Translations under genes and position numbers: made by a program | Assembly (NCBI RefSeq): GCF_001667775.1 | Contig: NZ_LZJI01000249.1 | Coordinates: 57,609-121,608 of the forward strand | Direction of reading: 5' to 3' | DNA: 64,000 bases | Source of the DNA: Mycobacterium sp. E1747 | GTDB lineage: Bacteria > Actinomycetota > Actinomycetes > Mycobacteriales > Mycobacteriaceae | Shown: one piece after another, positions 7,470-16,641 of the stretch | Position numbering within the stretch: the stretch's first letter is position 1 | How the letters are laid out: every line of letters begins with the position of its first letter | Notes under the pieces: generated by a model | The model's database searches: none | Told to the model about the DNA's origin: nothing | Seen by the model: only the letters and a program-made list of their open reading frames with translations

Positions 7470-8597
7470 GTGTTCTCTGATCCTCTCACCGCCGCGATCG
7501 CCGAAGCCGAGAAATTGGTCGCCGACGCGCCCTTCATCGAGACCGAAGCCGACCTGCTCGAAGGGCTGCAGTATCTGGCCGGCTGTGTCTCGGCATGCAT
7601 CCACCTGGCCTTCGACTACGACCGGGACCACCCCTTCCTGCAGTCGGGCACCGGGCCGTTCACCAAGATGGGCCTGGACAACCCCGACACCCTCTACTTC
7701 GGCACCCGGGTGCACGCCAACCACGACTACGTGGTGACCGGTCGGCGTGGCACCACCACCGACCTGAGCTTCCAGCTGCTCGGCGGCGAATACACCGACG
7801 ACAACGTACCGGCCAGTCAGGCCGCGTTCGACGACCGCGAGCTGGAGATCGCGGCCGACGGCAGCTTCGAGTGGCGGGTGCGGCCCACCAGCAATGGGCA
7901 GCTGGTGATCCGCGAGGTGTACGGCGACTGGTCGGCACAGCGCGGCACGCTGGCCATCTCCCGGCTGGACACCGCGGGCACCGCGCCCCCGCCGCTGACC
8001 CGCGAGACGATCGAAAAGCGTTACGCCACAGCCGCAAAGCAACTCGTCAACCGGGTGAAGACGTGGCTGCAGTTCCCGCAGTGGTTTTACCTCGATCTCC
8101 CGGTGAACACCATGGTCGCGCCCCGGTTGACGCCGGGCGGCCTGGCCACCCAGTACTCGTCGGTCGGCCACTACGACCTGCGGCCAGATCAGGCGCTGGT
8201 GATCACCGTGCCGGTTTCCGACGCGCCATACCTCGGCTTCCAGCTGGGCAGCCTGTGGTACATCTCGCTGGACTACATCAACCACCAGACATCGCTGAAC
8301 AACACTCAGGCGCAAGCGGATCCGGATGGCAAGGTGCGCATCGTCGTCGCCGACCAGAATCCGGGAGTGACCAACTGGGTGGAGACGCTTGGCCATCGGC
8401 GGGGCTTCTTGCAGTTCCGCTGGCAGCGGGTGTCGCGTCAGCTCACCGAGGCGGACGGGCCCACGGTCGAGCTGGTCGACTTCGACGCCGTCCCGGCCGC
8501 GTTGCCGTACTTCGAGCACAATAAGATCTCCGATGACGAATGGCGTGCGCGAATAGTGCTGCGCCAACAACAAATTGCGGCCAGGATGCTGGGGTGA
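7470..8597 (+). CDS. Conserved Rv3531c-like protein (DUF1214-like C-terminus)
   Basis: A 375-residue protein equal in length to M. tuberculosis Rv3531c as I recall it, in the same position of the KstR regulon. The C-terminal half (about residues 200-330) has the DUF1214-like pattern of alternating beta strands: VNTMVAPRLTPGGL, YDLRPDQALVITVPV and DQNPGVTNWVETLGHRRG. The nearby ATG at 7466 stops after four codons, so the GTG at 7470 is the start. No signal peptide or membrane segment is visible. The steroid role is inferred from its operator and neighbours; no reaction is known to me. Confidence 0.82.
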   Translation: MFSDPLTAAIAEAEKLVADAPFIETEADLLEGLQYLAGCVSACIHLAFDYDRDHPFLQSGTGPFTKMGLDNPDTLYFGTRVHANHDYVVTGRRGTTTDLSFQLLGGEYTDDNVPASQAAFDDRELEIAADGSFEWRVRPTSNGQLVIREVYGDWSAQRGTLAISRLDTAGTAPPPLTRETIEKRYATAAKQLVNRVKTWLQFPQWFYLDLPVNTMVAPRLTPGGLATQYSSVGHYDLRPDQALVITVPVSDAPYLGFQLGSLWYISLDYINHQTSLNNTQAQADPDGKVRIVVADQNPGVTNWVETLGHRRGFLQFRWQRVSRQLTEADGPTVELVDFDAVPAALPYFEHNKISDDEWRARIVLRQQQIAARMLG

Positions 8598-8599
8598 CG

Positions 8600-9382
8600 A
8601 TGTCAGGCTTGCTCAACGAGAAGGTGGTCGTCATCAGTGGCGTCGGGCCGGGGCTCGGTACCACGCTGGCGCACCGGTGCTCCCAGGACGGCGCCGACTT
8701 AGTGCTGGCGGCGCGGACGGCGGAACGGCTGGAAAGCGTCGCCAAACAGGTCAACGACGCCGGGCAGAGGGCGTTGGCCGTGCGCTGCGACATCACCGAC
8801 GACGACGAGGTCAACTACCTCGTCGAGACCACCATGGCGACCTACGGCAAGGTCGACGTGTTGATCAACAACGCCTTCCGCGTGCCGTCAATGAAGCCGT
8901 TGGCCGGCACCAGTTTTCAGCACATCCGCGACGCGATCGAGCTGAGCGCGCTCGGCGCGCTGCGGCTCATTCAGGCCTTCACGCCCGCGCTGGAGTCCTC
9001 GCACGGATCGATCGTCAACGTCAACTCCATGGTGCTACGGCACTCCCAGGCCAAGTACGGCGCGTACAAGATGGCCAAGTCGGCGCTGCTGTCGATGTCG
9101 CAATCGCTGGCCACCGAGTTGGGCGAGAAGGGGATCCGCGTCAATTCCGTTGCACCCGGCTATATCTGGGGTGAGACACTACAGGCTTATTTCGAGCACC
9201 AGGCCGGCAAGTATGGCACCACGGCGGACCAGATCTACGCCGCCACCGCGGCGAACTCCGACCTGAAGCGCCTGCCCACCGAAGACGAGGTGGCCTCGGC
9301 GATCCTTTTCCTGGCCAGCGACCTGTCCAGCGGCATCACCGGGCAGACGCTGGACGTCAACTGCGGGGAGTACCACACCTGA
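8600..9382 (+). CDS. SDR-family oxidoreductase (Rv3530c-like)
   Basis: A 260-residue classical short-chain dehydrogenase. The cofactor loop is ISGVGPGLGTTLA (a G-x-G-x-x-L variant of TGxxxGxG), followed by NNAFRVPS in the NNAG position. The active site has YGAYKMAKSAL (Tyr-x-x-x-Lys) with an upstream Ser (NVNSM). ATG 8600 sits 2 bp after the preceding stop and gives the family length; the longer frame from 8540 would overlap the upstream gene. Co-transcription with the 7470 gene implies steroid or acyl-chain redox chemistry, substrate unknown. Confidence 0.88.
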   Translation: MSGLLNEKVVVISGVGPGLGTTLAHRCSQDGADLVLAARTAERLESVAKQVNDAGQRALAVRCDITDDDEVNYLVETTMATYGKVDVLINNAFRVPSMKPLAGTSFQHIRDAIELSALGALRLIQAFTPALESSHGSIVNVNSMVLRHSQAKYGAYKMAKSALLSMSQSLATELGEKGIRVNSVAPGYIWGETLQAYFEHQAGKYGTTADQIYAATAANSDLKRLPTEDEVASAILFLASDLSSGITGQTLDVNCGEYHT

Positions 9383-9402
9383 TGCCGCCATCGACGATGC
9401 AG

Positions 9403-9467
9403 TGGGGGCACCTCCCGGTTGCGGGGGACGAAGCGATGTGGGGGTACCTCCCGCTTGCGGGGGAGAG
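9403..9467 (+). repeat. Two tandem copies of the GGGGGCACCTCCCGC repeat
   Basis: TGGGGGCACCTCCCGGTTGC-GGGGGAC (9403-9429) and TGGGGGTACCTCCCGCTTGC-GGGGGAGAG (9439-9467), in the same orientation, 36 bp apart start to start. They are related to the copy at 6979-7008. The second copy abuts and supplies the GGGAGAGGAG ribosome binding site of the next gene. Confidence 0.75.
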
Positions 9468-9478
9468 GAGATGGCGAC

Positions 9479-10627
9479 ATGGGAGCTGATCGCACCGATA
9501 TCGGTACCGTCGACGAGCTGCACGCGTCGGCCAGCAAGCTCACCGGGCTGGACGACTTCGGCGCCAACGACGACAACTATCTGGAGGCGCTGGAGGTGCT
9601 GCTGGACTCCTACCGCCGCGAGGCCGGCCTAACGGTGTTGGGCAGCAAGATGAATCGGTTCTTCCTGCGCGGCGCGCTGGTGGCCCGGCTGCTGTCCGAG
9701 GCTTCCTGGAAGCAGTACCCGCAGCACGCCGACGTCGTGATCGAACGCCCGATCTTCGTCACCGGCCTGGTGCGCACCGGCACCACCGCGCTGCACCGGC
9801 TGCTGGGCGCCGACCCCGCGCATCAGGGCCTGCACATGTGGCTGGCCGAATTCCCGCAACCGCGGCCGCCGCGCGAAACCTGGGAATCGCACCCCCTTTA
9901 TCGCCAGCTCGACGAGCAATTCAACCAGCACCACCGGGAGAATCCCGGCTATACCGGCCTGCACTTCATGGCCGCCTACGAGCTCGAGGAATGCTGGCAG
10001 CTGCTTCGGCAGTCGTTGCACTCAGTGTCTTACGAGACCCTGGCGCACCTGCCCAGTTACGCACAATGGCTGTCGGAGCAGGACTGGACGCCGTCCTACC
10101 GGCGACACCGCAAGAACCTCCAGCTGATCGGCCTCAACGACGCCGAAAAGCGTTGGGTGCTGAAGAATCCTAGCCACCTGTTTGCGCTGGACGCCTTGAT
10201 GGCGACCTACCCCGACGCGCTGGTGATCCAGACCCACCGGCCCGTCGAGACGATCATGGCCTCCATGTGCTCGTTGGCCCAGCACACCGCCGAGGGCTGG
10301 TCGACGTCATTCGACGGGGCTCAGATCGGTGCCGACGCGATGGACACCTGGTCGCGCGGACTGGAGCGCTTCAACACTGCCCGCGCCAAGTATTCACCGG
10401 CCCAGTTTTACGACGTCGACTACAAGGAGCTGATCGCCGATCCGATCGGCACGGTGGCCGACATTTACCGGCACTTCGATTTGACGCTCACCGACGAGGC
10501 GCGCGCGGCCATGGAGAAGACGCACGCCGACAGCCAGTCCGGCGAGCGCGCGCCGAAACATCGGTACTCGCTGGCCGACTACGGGTTGACCGTCGAAACC
10601 GTCAAGGAGCGCTTCGCTGGGCTGTGA
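9479..10627 (+). CDS. Sulfotransferase-family protein (Rv3529c-like)
   Basis: A 382-residue protein with the PAPS-dependent sulfotransferase fold. The 5'-phosphosulfate loop is FVTGLVRTGTTALHRLL, and the 3'-phosphate motif is LVIQTHRPVETIMASM. ATG 9479 lies 8 nt after GGAGAGGAG; the ATG at 9471 is in another frame. It is the last gene of the KstR-controlled run starting at 7470 and ends one base before the convergent 10628-11074 gene. A sulfated sterol or lipid product is possible but unproven. Confidence 0.85.
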   Translation: MGADRTDIGTVDELHASASKLTGLDDFGANDDNYLEALEVLLDSYRREAGLTVLGSKMNRFFLRGALVARLLSEASWKQYPQHADVVIERPIFVTGLVRTGTTALHRLLGADPAHQGLHMWLAEFPQPRPPRETWESHPLYRQLDEQFNQHHRENPGYTGLHFMAAYELEECWQLLRQSLHSVSYETLAHLPSYAQWLSEQDWTPSYRRHRKNLQLIGLNDAEKRWVLKNPSHLFALDALMATYPDALVIQTHRPVETIMASMCSLAQHTAEGWSTSFDGAQIGADAMDTWSRGLERFNTARAKYSPAQFYDVDYKELIADPIGTVADIYRHFDLTLTDEARAAMEKTHADSQSGERAPKHRYSLADYGLTVETVKERFAGL

Positions 10628-11074
10628 TCAGTCGTCGTCCGGATCGCCGAGATAGCCCTCCGCGACCGCGTGCTCGATGCTGTCGCTCAGTTTGGGGCAC
10701 GACCGGGTGCGGGCGGTATCACCACCGGAGTTGCGCACCTCGGTGAAGTGGGCGCAGCGCTGCCACGCGTCGGTGTTCCATTGCACGGCGGTGTGACCCG
10801 GGCCCAGTCTCCGGACGGTTACGGCGACGTGGCAGAACCGGCAATCCACCGGCAGCAACCCCGAGCTGAGGTAGCGCTCGCGGTCCGCGCGGCTGGCTTC
10901 GGCGACGGCCGCGGCGCGCTGCGGATCGTTGGCGAAATCCCATGATTTGGACCAGGATCCCGAGCCGCCGTTGCGGGCCGGCGCGTCATCGTGGTCGTGA
11001 TGGTCGCCGTGCAGCATCAGCATCGACCGGGCGAGCCGGTCGACGTCGGGGACTGCCGGTTGATCCTGGGTCAT
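10628..11074 (-). CDS. Conserved Rv3527-like protein with His-rich and Cys/His metal-like motifs
   Basis: A 148-residue soluble protein lying 4 bp downstream of kshA on the same strand, so almost certainly co-transcribed. It has a His/Asp stretch near the N-terminus (HGDHHDHDD, residues 22-30), a central DCRFCHVAV with a C-x-x-C-H pattern, then CAHF and CPKL. This suggests a bound metal such as zinc, but no family assignment was possible by eye. The length and position match Rv3527 of M. tuberculosis as I recall it. A role in assembling or supporting the KshA iron centres would be speculative. Confidence 0.8.
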   Translation of the reverse strand: MTQDQPAVPDVDRLARSMLMLHGDHHDHDDAPARNGGSGSWSKSWDFANDPQRAAAVAEASRADRERYLSSGLLPVDCRFCHVAVTVRRLGPGHTAVQWNTDAWQRCAHFTEVRNSGGDTARTRSCPKLSDSIEHAVAEGYLGDPDDD

Positions 11075-11078
11075 GGAA

Positions 11079-12233
11079 TCAGTGTTGCTCCGCGGGCACT
11101 TCGTCCTTGGCCGCCTTGAGGTTCTCCTCGACCTCGGCGTTCCAGTACTCGTTGGCGCGGGTGGTGTCCACCTCGATCTCGAAGCGCTCCACCATTTCCG
11201 GTTGGATGTCGGCCACGTCGACGTAGAACTGCTGATACCAGCGGCGCAGCTGATAGACGGCGCCGTCCTCCTCGACCAGCAGCGGGTTGTCGATGCGGGT
11301 CTTGTGCTTCCAGATCTCGACGTCCTGCAGGAAGCCCTTGCTGACGCCCTCGGTGAATACCCGCGACAGCTTCTCGGTCATCGCGTCGTCCATGCCCTTG
11401 GGCTTTTCGACGATGACGCCCCACTGCAACACGAACGAATTCTGGGTCACCGGGTAGTGGCAGTTGATCAGGATCGACTCGGCCTTGTAGCCGCCGTAGC
11501 TGTTGTGCAGCCAGTTGATCATGAACGACGGCCCGAAGTACGACGCCTCGGAGTCGAGGTGCGCCTCGCCGTACGACGTGCCCAGGTCGTTGACGTCCGG
11601 CCGGCCCACGTTGTGCAGGTACTGCGACGCGATGTGACCCTCGAACACGTTCTTGAAGTACGTCGGCAACCCGAAATGGATGTAGAAGAAGTGCGCCATG
11701 TCGGTGACATTGTCGATGATGTCGCGGCAGTTCGAACCCTCGATGAGGATGCGGTTCCACCGCCATTCGGTCCACTCCTCGCTGGCGGCTTCTGGGATGT
11801 CGGGGATCCGGACCGCGGGGTCGGGCGGATTCTGTTCGTGGTCGTGCCAGACGAACAACAGGCCGCCGCGCACATCGGTCGTCCACGAGCGGGTGCGCGC
11901 CGTCTTGGGTGTGCGCTTGGCGTATGGCACCAGCTTGCAGCGGCCATCGCCGCCCCAGCGCCAGTCGTGGAACGGGCAGGCCACCTCGTCGCCCTTGATG
12001 GTGCCCTCCGAGAGGTCGCCACCCATGTGCCGGCAGTAGCCGTCCAGGACCTTCAGGTCACCGTGCGAGTCGGCGAAGACCACCAGCTTGGTGCCGAACG
12101 CCTCGATCGAGTGCGGCTTGCCGTCCTGGAAGTCCTTCGCGACGCCCAGGCAATGCCAGCCTCGGGCGTACCTCGTCGGCAAAGCACCGGGATCGATCTC
12201 CCGAACGCCGACCGCCTTGGTGTCGGTAGTCAC
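11079..12233 (-). CDS. kshA: 3-ketosteroid 9-alpha-hydroxylase, oxygenase component KshA
   Basis: A 384-residue Rieske oxygenase that hydroxylates C9 of androstadienedione-type steroids; together with KstD this opens ring B. The Rieske centre ligands are in CRHMGGDLSEG (C-x-H) and CPFHDWRW (C-x-x-H), residues about 67-105. The mononuclear iron ligands are in DNVTDMAHFFYIHFG. Its reductase partner KshB is not in this window. The gene lies downstream of the KstR-type operator at 12264-12277 and is followed closely by the Rv3527-like gene. Confidence 0.96.
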   Translation of the reverse strand: MTTDTKAVGVREIDPGALPTRYARGWHCLGVAKDFQDGKPHSIEAFGTKLVVFADSHGDLKVLDGYCRHMGGDLSEGTIKGDEVACPFHDWRWGGDGRCKLVPYAKRTPKTARTRSWTTDVRGGLLFVWHDHEQNPPDPAVRIPDIPEAASEEWTEWRWNRILIEGSNCRDIIDNVTDMAHFFYIHFGLPTYFKNVFEGHIASQYLHNVGRPDVNDLGTSYGEAHLDSEASYFGPSFMINWLHNSYGGYKAESILINCHYPVTQNSFVLQWGVIVEKPKGMDDAMTEKLSRVFTEGVSKGFLQDVEIWKHKTRIDNPLLVEEDGAVYQLRRWYQQFYVDVADIQPEMVERFEIEVDTTRANEYWNAEVEENLKAAKDEVPAEQH

Positions 12234-12263
12234 CTGTCACCTCCAACTCACTGGCCCTCTAAC

Positions 12264-12277
12264 TAGAACACGTTACA
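12264..12277. promoter_or_regulatory. KstR-type operator upstream of kshA
   Basis: TAGAACACGTTACA matches TnnAACnnGTTnnA. It lies 31 bp upstream of the kshA ATG and 84 bp before the divergent carbonic-anhydrase-like gene. Confidence 0.85.
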
Positions 12278-12360
12278 GTTTTGCGGTGGCGGCGCGCAAT
12301 GACGGTGAGTCTGGCCACGGCATATGCACGGCGAATGCGCGCTCGGGGTATATCTAGACG

Positions 12361-12885
12361 ATGCCGCTGTTTGCTTTCGAGGGTCGGGCGCCGCGGGTCG
12401 ATCCCACCGCCTTCGTGGCCCCGACCGCCACCCTGATCGGCGACGTCGTCGTCGAGGCCGGTGCCTCGGTGTGGTTCAACACCGTGCTGCGCGGCGACTA
12501 CGGGCCCATCGTGGTGCGCGAGGGCGCGAACGTGCAGGACGGGTCGGTGCTGCACGCGCCGCCTGGCATCCCGGTCGACATCGGCCCCGGCGCCACGGTG
12601 GCGCACCTGTGCTGCATTCATGGGGTGCACGTGGGGTCCGAGGCCCTGATCGCCAACCACGCCACCGTCCTCGACGGCGCGGTCATCGGCGCGCGCAGCC
12701 TGATCGCGGCCCACTCGCTGGTGACGGCCGGCACCCAGATTCCGGCGGGCATGCTGGCGGTGGGCGCGCCGGCGCAGATCAAGGGACCTGTCGCCGGAAC
12801 GGGCGCGGAGATGTGGGTCAAGGCGAATCCGCAGGCCTACCGCGAACTGGCCCAGCGGCACCTGGCCGGGCTCGAGCCGCTCTAG
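12361..12885 (+). CDS. Gamma-carbonic-anhydrase/left-handed beta-helix protein (Rv3525c-like)
   Basis: A 174-residue protein made of hexapeptide repeats (IGDVVVEAGASVWFN, IGARSLIAAHSLV, IPAGMLAVGAPA) typical of the gamma-class carbonic anhydrase/PaaY family. Candidate zinc histidines are in VAHLCCIHG and IANHATVLDG. It is divergent from kshA. Its TAG stop shares the CTAG at 12882-12885 with the stop of the convergent NTF2-like gene. Whether it hydrates CO2 or acts as a thioesterase-like accessory, as for PaaY, cannot be told from sequence. Confidence 0.88.
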   Translation: MPLFAFEGRAPRVDPTAFVAPTATLIGDVVVEAGASVWFNTVLRGDYGPIVVREGANVQDGSVLHAPPGIPVDIGPGATVAHLCCIHGVHVGSEALIANHATVLDGAVIGARSLIAAHSLVTAGTQIPAGMLAVGAPAQIKGPVAGTGAEMWVKANPQAYRELAQRHLAGLEPL

Positions 12886-13285
12886 ACCTTCCGGGCCGAT
12901 CCGGCCGCGCGGTCCATCTCCCAGTAGGCGCGCAGGGCGGTCATCTGGCCCTCGTCGTTCGCCTTGTACGTGAAGACGCCCTCCGCGGTCACCTGATAGT
13001 CGCCGTGGGTGATCAGGATGTGGCCGACGTTGGCTTCCTCGTTGCCGCATTGGTAGGTGTCGCGGAAGACGAACTCGATCCTGGTGGTGGGGGCGATGGC
13101 CTTGTCCCAGAAGGCAGCGATCGCGTCGCGGCCCCGGTGGCCCTTGCCTTCCGGGTCGAAGGCCGACGGGCCGATCGGATCCTCGACGATGGCGTCGTCG
13201 GCGAACACCGCCAGCCACGCCTCTTTGTCCCTGGCGATGACCGCCTCGCGTGAGCGCCGGCCGGCCTCGTGCGCGGGGTTCTGGG

Positions 13286-13289
<4 letters not shown>
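12882..13289 (-). CDS. NTF2-like/SnoaL-fold protein, ketosteroid-isomerase-like
   Basis: A 135-residue protein of the nuclear transport factor 2-like fold. It has the helix with DAIVEDPIG, the GRDAIAAFWDKAI segment and beta strands ending TALRAYWEMDRA, as in ketosteroid isomerase and SnoaL relatives. The GTG start overlaps the ltp3 stop (GTGA), so it is translationally coupled as the last gene of the DUF35-ltp4-ltp3 operon. A steroid isomerase or hydratase-like role is attractive from context, but the fold is used for many functions. I do not recall a counterpart in the M. tuberculosis operon. Confidence 0.78.
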
Positions 13290-14493
<1,204 letters not shown>

Positions 14494-14494
<1 letters not shown>

Positions 14495-15558
14495 CAGTTC
14501 TTTCCTTCCATGACCGCGACCAGGTTCTGTTGCAACGCGGGCCCGCTGGTGGCGTGCGCGAGCACCCGCTTCGCTGATCCGTTCCAGATATGTTGTGCGG
14601 CAAAGCCGATTCGCTCGAGGCCGGCGACGAACATGGGGTTGGCGGCCAGCGCTCCACCGGACGGGTTGACCTTGGTCGGCCCGGGTATCCGGATGGCTTG
14701 CTCGATGATCAGGTGCTGGTGGGTGAACGGCGCGCAGATCTCCGCGACGTCGAGGTTGTCGGTCCGGCCCCCCGTGGCCACGTGGGCCGCCGCCTTGGTC
14801 GAGGGGGACTCGGTGAGGTCACGCGCGCCCAGGACTGGGGTTTCGATGCGGTGCTCGATTCCCGTGATCCAGGCGGGGTTTCCGCGCAGCTCGCGCGCCC
14901 GATCGTCGGCCGCGAGCACGATGGCCGCGGCACCGTCGGTGATGGGCGCGATGTCGTGGCGCCGCAACGGCTCCGCGAAGAACGGCCGCTCGAGCAGTTC
15001 GGCCACGCTGATGGACCCCTCCACCTTGTCGACCCGTCGCGCATTGGCGAAGGAGTCGTACGCGACGCGCGCCATCTGCTCTTCGGTCCAGGTGCCGTTG
15101 TCGAGCCCGATGCGGGCCTGTAGCCCGGCCATCGAGATCGAGTCCGGCCACAGTGGCGCAACGGTGTAGGGATCGGTCTGCCGCGACAGGATCTGGCGCA
15201 GGATGCCGGCCGAGGACTTGCCGAACCCGTACACCAGCGCGGTGTCGACCTCGCCGGTCAGGATCTTGATGTAGGCCTCGTAGAGGGCCCACGCCGCGTC
15301 CATCTCGACGTGCGATTCGTTGATCGGCGGCACGGCGCCGATCGAGTCGATCGCCGAGATAAACGAGAATGCCCGTCCGGCAAGGTAATCGGACGACCCC
15401 GAGCACCAGAAGCCGATGTCGGCCTTCGTGATGCCGAGGTCCTGGTAGAGCTCGGCGAAACACGGCATCAACATTTCAACGCCGTTGGTGGTGCCGTCGG
15501 TACGGCGTACGTGTGGGGCGTGGGCGAAGCCGACGACCGCAACGTTGCGAGCGCTCAT
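14494..15558 (-). CDS. ltp4: Lipid-transfer protein/thiolase-like Ltp4
   Basis: A 354-residue thiolase-fold protein, the exact length of the M. tuberculosis orthologue as I recall it. It shows VVGFAHAPHVR at the N-terminus, DIGFWCSGSSDYLAGRAF in the thiolase nucleophile region and NPSGGALAANPMFVAGLER near the end. ATG 15558 (MSARNVAVVG) was chosen over the longer frame, whose extra N-terminus is low-complexity Thr/Ser. Ltp3 and Ltp4 probably form a hetero-oligomer with the upstream DUF35 protein, as Ltp2 does with ChsH2. Confidence 0.9.
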
Positions 15559-15574
15559 GTGTTGGATGTGCCCT

Positions 15575-16570
15575 TTACAGGTGGTGCTTGTAGGTGTCGT
15601 ATTCGGCGTCGGGTTCCCCTGTCGGCCGGAAGTACTCGATGTTGTCGATGCCAAAGCCCCACTCCTCGCGGGGTTTCCACACCGCCTCGACGCGCATACC
15701 CATGCGTACCTCGTGTGCGTCGATGTCGGCGACCAGATGCAGGAAGGGAATGTCGGAGCCGTCGAGCAGCACGTAGGCCGCCACGTAGGGCGGTTTGATG
15801 CGCTGCCCCTGGAACGGGATGTTGATGATCGCGAATGTCGTAACGGTGCCCTTGTCGGGCAGCTCGACGAATTCGGTGGTGGGTTGGCCGGTGGCCGGAT
15901 CCGCGCCGTGCGGCGGGAAATACACCTTTCCGTCCGCGCCGGTGCGCGCGCCGAGCAGCTTGCCCTGGGCGATGGCGCGCAGGTAGGCGCTCTCCTCGTG
16001 GGAGGCGGTGTGCTGGATCGTCAGCGAGATGGGCGTGACGATCATGGTCACCGGATCTTGTTCGCCCGCAGCCTGTTCCGACACCGGTTCGGCTTCGTCA
16101 CCCGGCTTGAAGTAGGCGATGTCGGTGATGGCGCCGACCGGCTCGTCAGCCCAGTGCACGTGCACGCGGGCACCGGTCCGGATGGCGCCGGGGTCGCCGG
16201 CGTCCACGGCGTGGATCAGCGGGGTGTCCGCACCGTCGAGCTTGATCAGCGCCCAGGCGAACGGCCGGTCCAGCGGCTGACCTTCGATCGGATCCGGTTG
16301 CCACGCCCAGGAAACCACGGTGCCGACGCTGGACACCGGTACCATCTCGCCCAGCGGCTCATAGGTCACCGGGTCATATTCGGCCGGCGGCACGTGTACC
16401 CGGCCATCGGATCCGCGCACCCCCAGGATGTGGCGCTCACGCAGTGCGGTGAAGAACTTGCTCAGCGTGGGGCCGACCGAACGGGTGTAGTCGAAAGACA
16501 ACGTCAGCGGCGCGGAGAGCGGTGGCTCAGTGGGATCTGTCAAGGTCGGGCTGCTCGAACTGGCTGTCAC
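15575..16570 (-). CDS. Tandem DUF35/OB-fold acyl-CoA-binding partner of Ltp3/Ltp4 (Rv3521-like)
   Basis: About 331 residues with two successive DUF35 OB-fold units, roughly residues 40-165 and 185-320. Each opens with a degenerate ribbon (ILGVRGSDGRVHVPP and LLGARTGADGKVYFPP) and closes with AYFKPG or IEYFRPTG. The usual zinc-ribbon cysteines of DUF35 proteins are missing from both units. The frame extends upstream to 16606, but that start lies above the operator at 16580-16593. I prefer the GTG at 16570 just below it; a TTG at 16543 is also possible. It heads the operon DUF35-ltp4-ltp3-NTF2. Confidence 0.85.
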   Translation of the reverse strand: MTASSSSPTLTDPTEPPLSAPLTLSFDYTRSVGPTLSKFFTALRERHILGVRGSDGRVHVPPAEYDPVTYEPLGEMVPVSSVGTVVSWAWQPDPIEGQPLDRPFAWALIKLDGADTPLIHAVDAGDPGAIRTGARVHVHWADEPVGAITDIAYFKPGDEAEPVSEQAAGEQDPVTMIVTPISLTIQHTASHEESAYLRAIAQGKLLGARTGADGKVYFPPHGADPATGQPTTEFVELPDKGTVTTFAIINIPFQGQRIKPPYVAAYVLLDGSDIPFLHLVADIDAHEVRMGMRVEAVWKPREEWGFGIDNIEYFRPTGEPDAEYDTYKHHL

Positions 16571-16579
16571 GCCATCGAG

Positions 16580-16593
16580 TAGAACAGGTTCTA
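16580..16593. promoter_or_regulatory. KstR-type operator between the DUF35 and LLM genes
   Basis: TAGAACAGGTTCTA matches TnnAACnnGTTnnA. It lies in the divergent region and can control both the 15575-16570 operon (minus) and the 16642 gene (plus). Confidence 0.85.
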
Positions 16594-16641
16594 AGAACGG
16601 TTTCAAATTTTTCTTATCGGGACGCTGTCGGGAAAGGTTGA

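Noticed and set aside
11073..12266. Long plus-strand frame opposite kshA
   Set aside because: Antisense shadow. KshA on the minus strand has complete Rieske and iron motifs.
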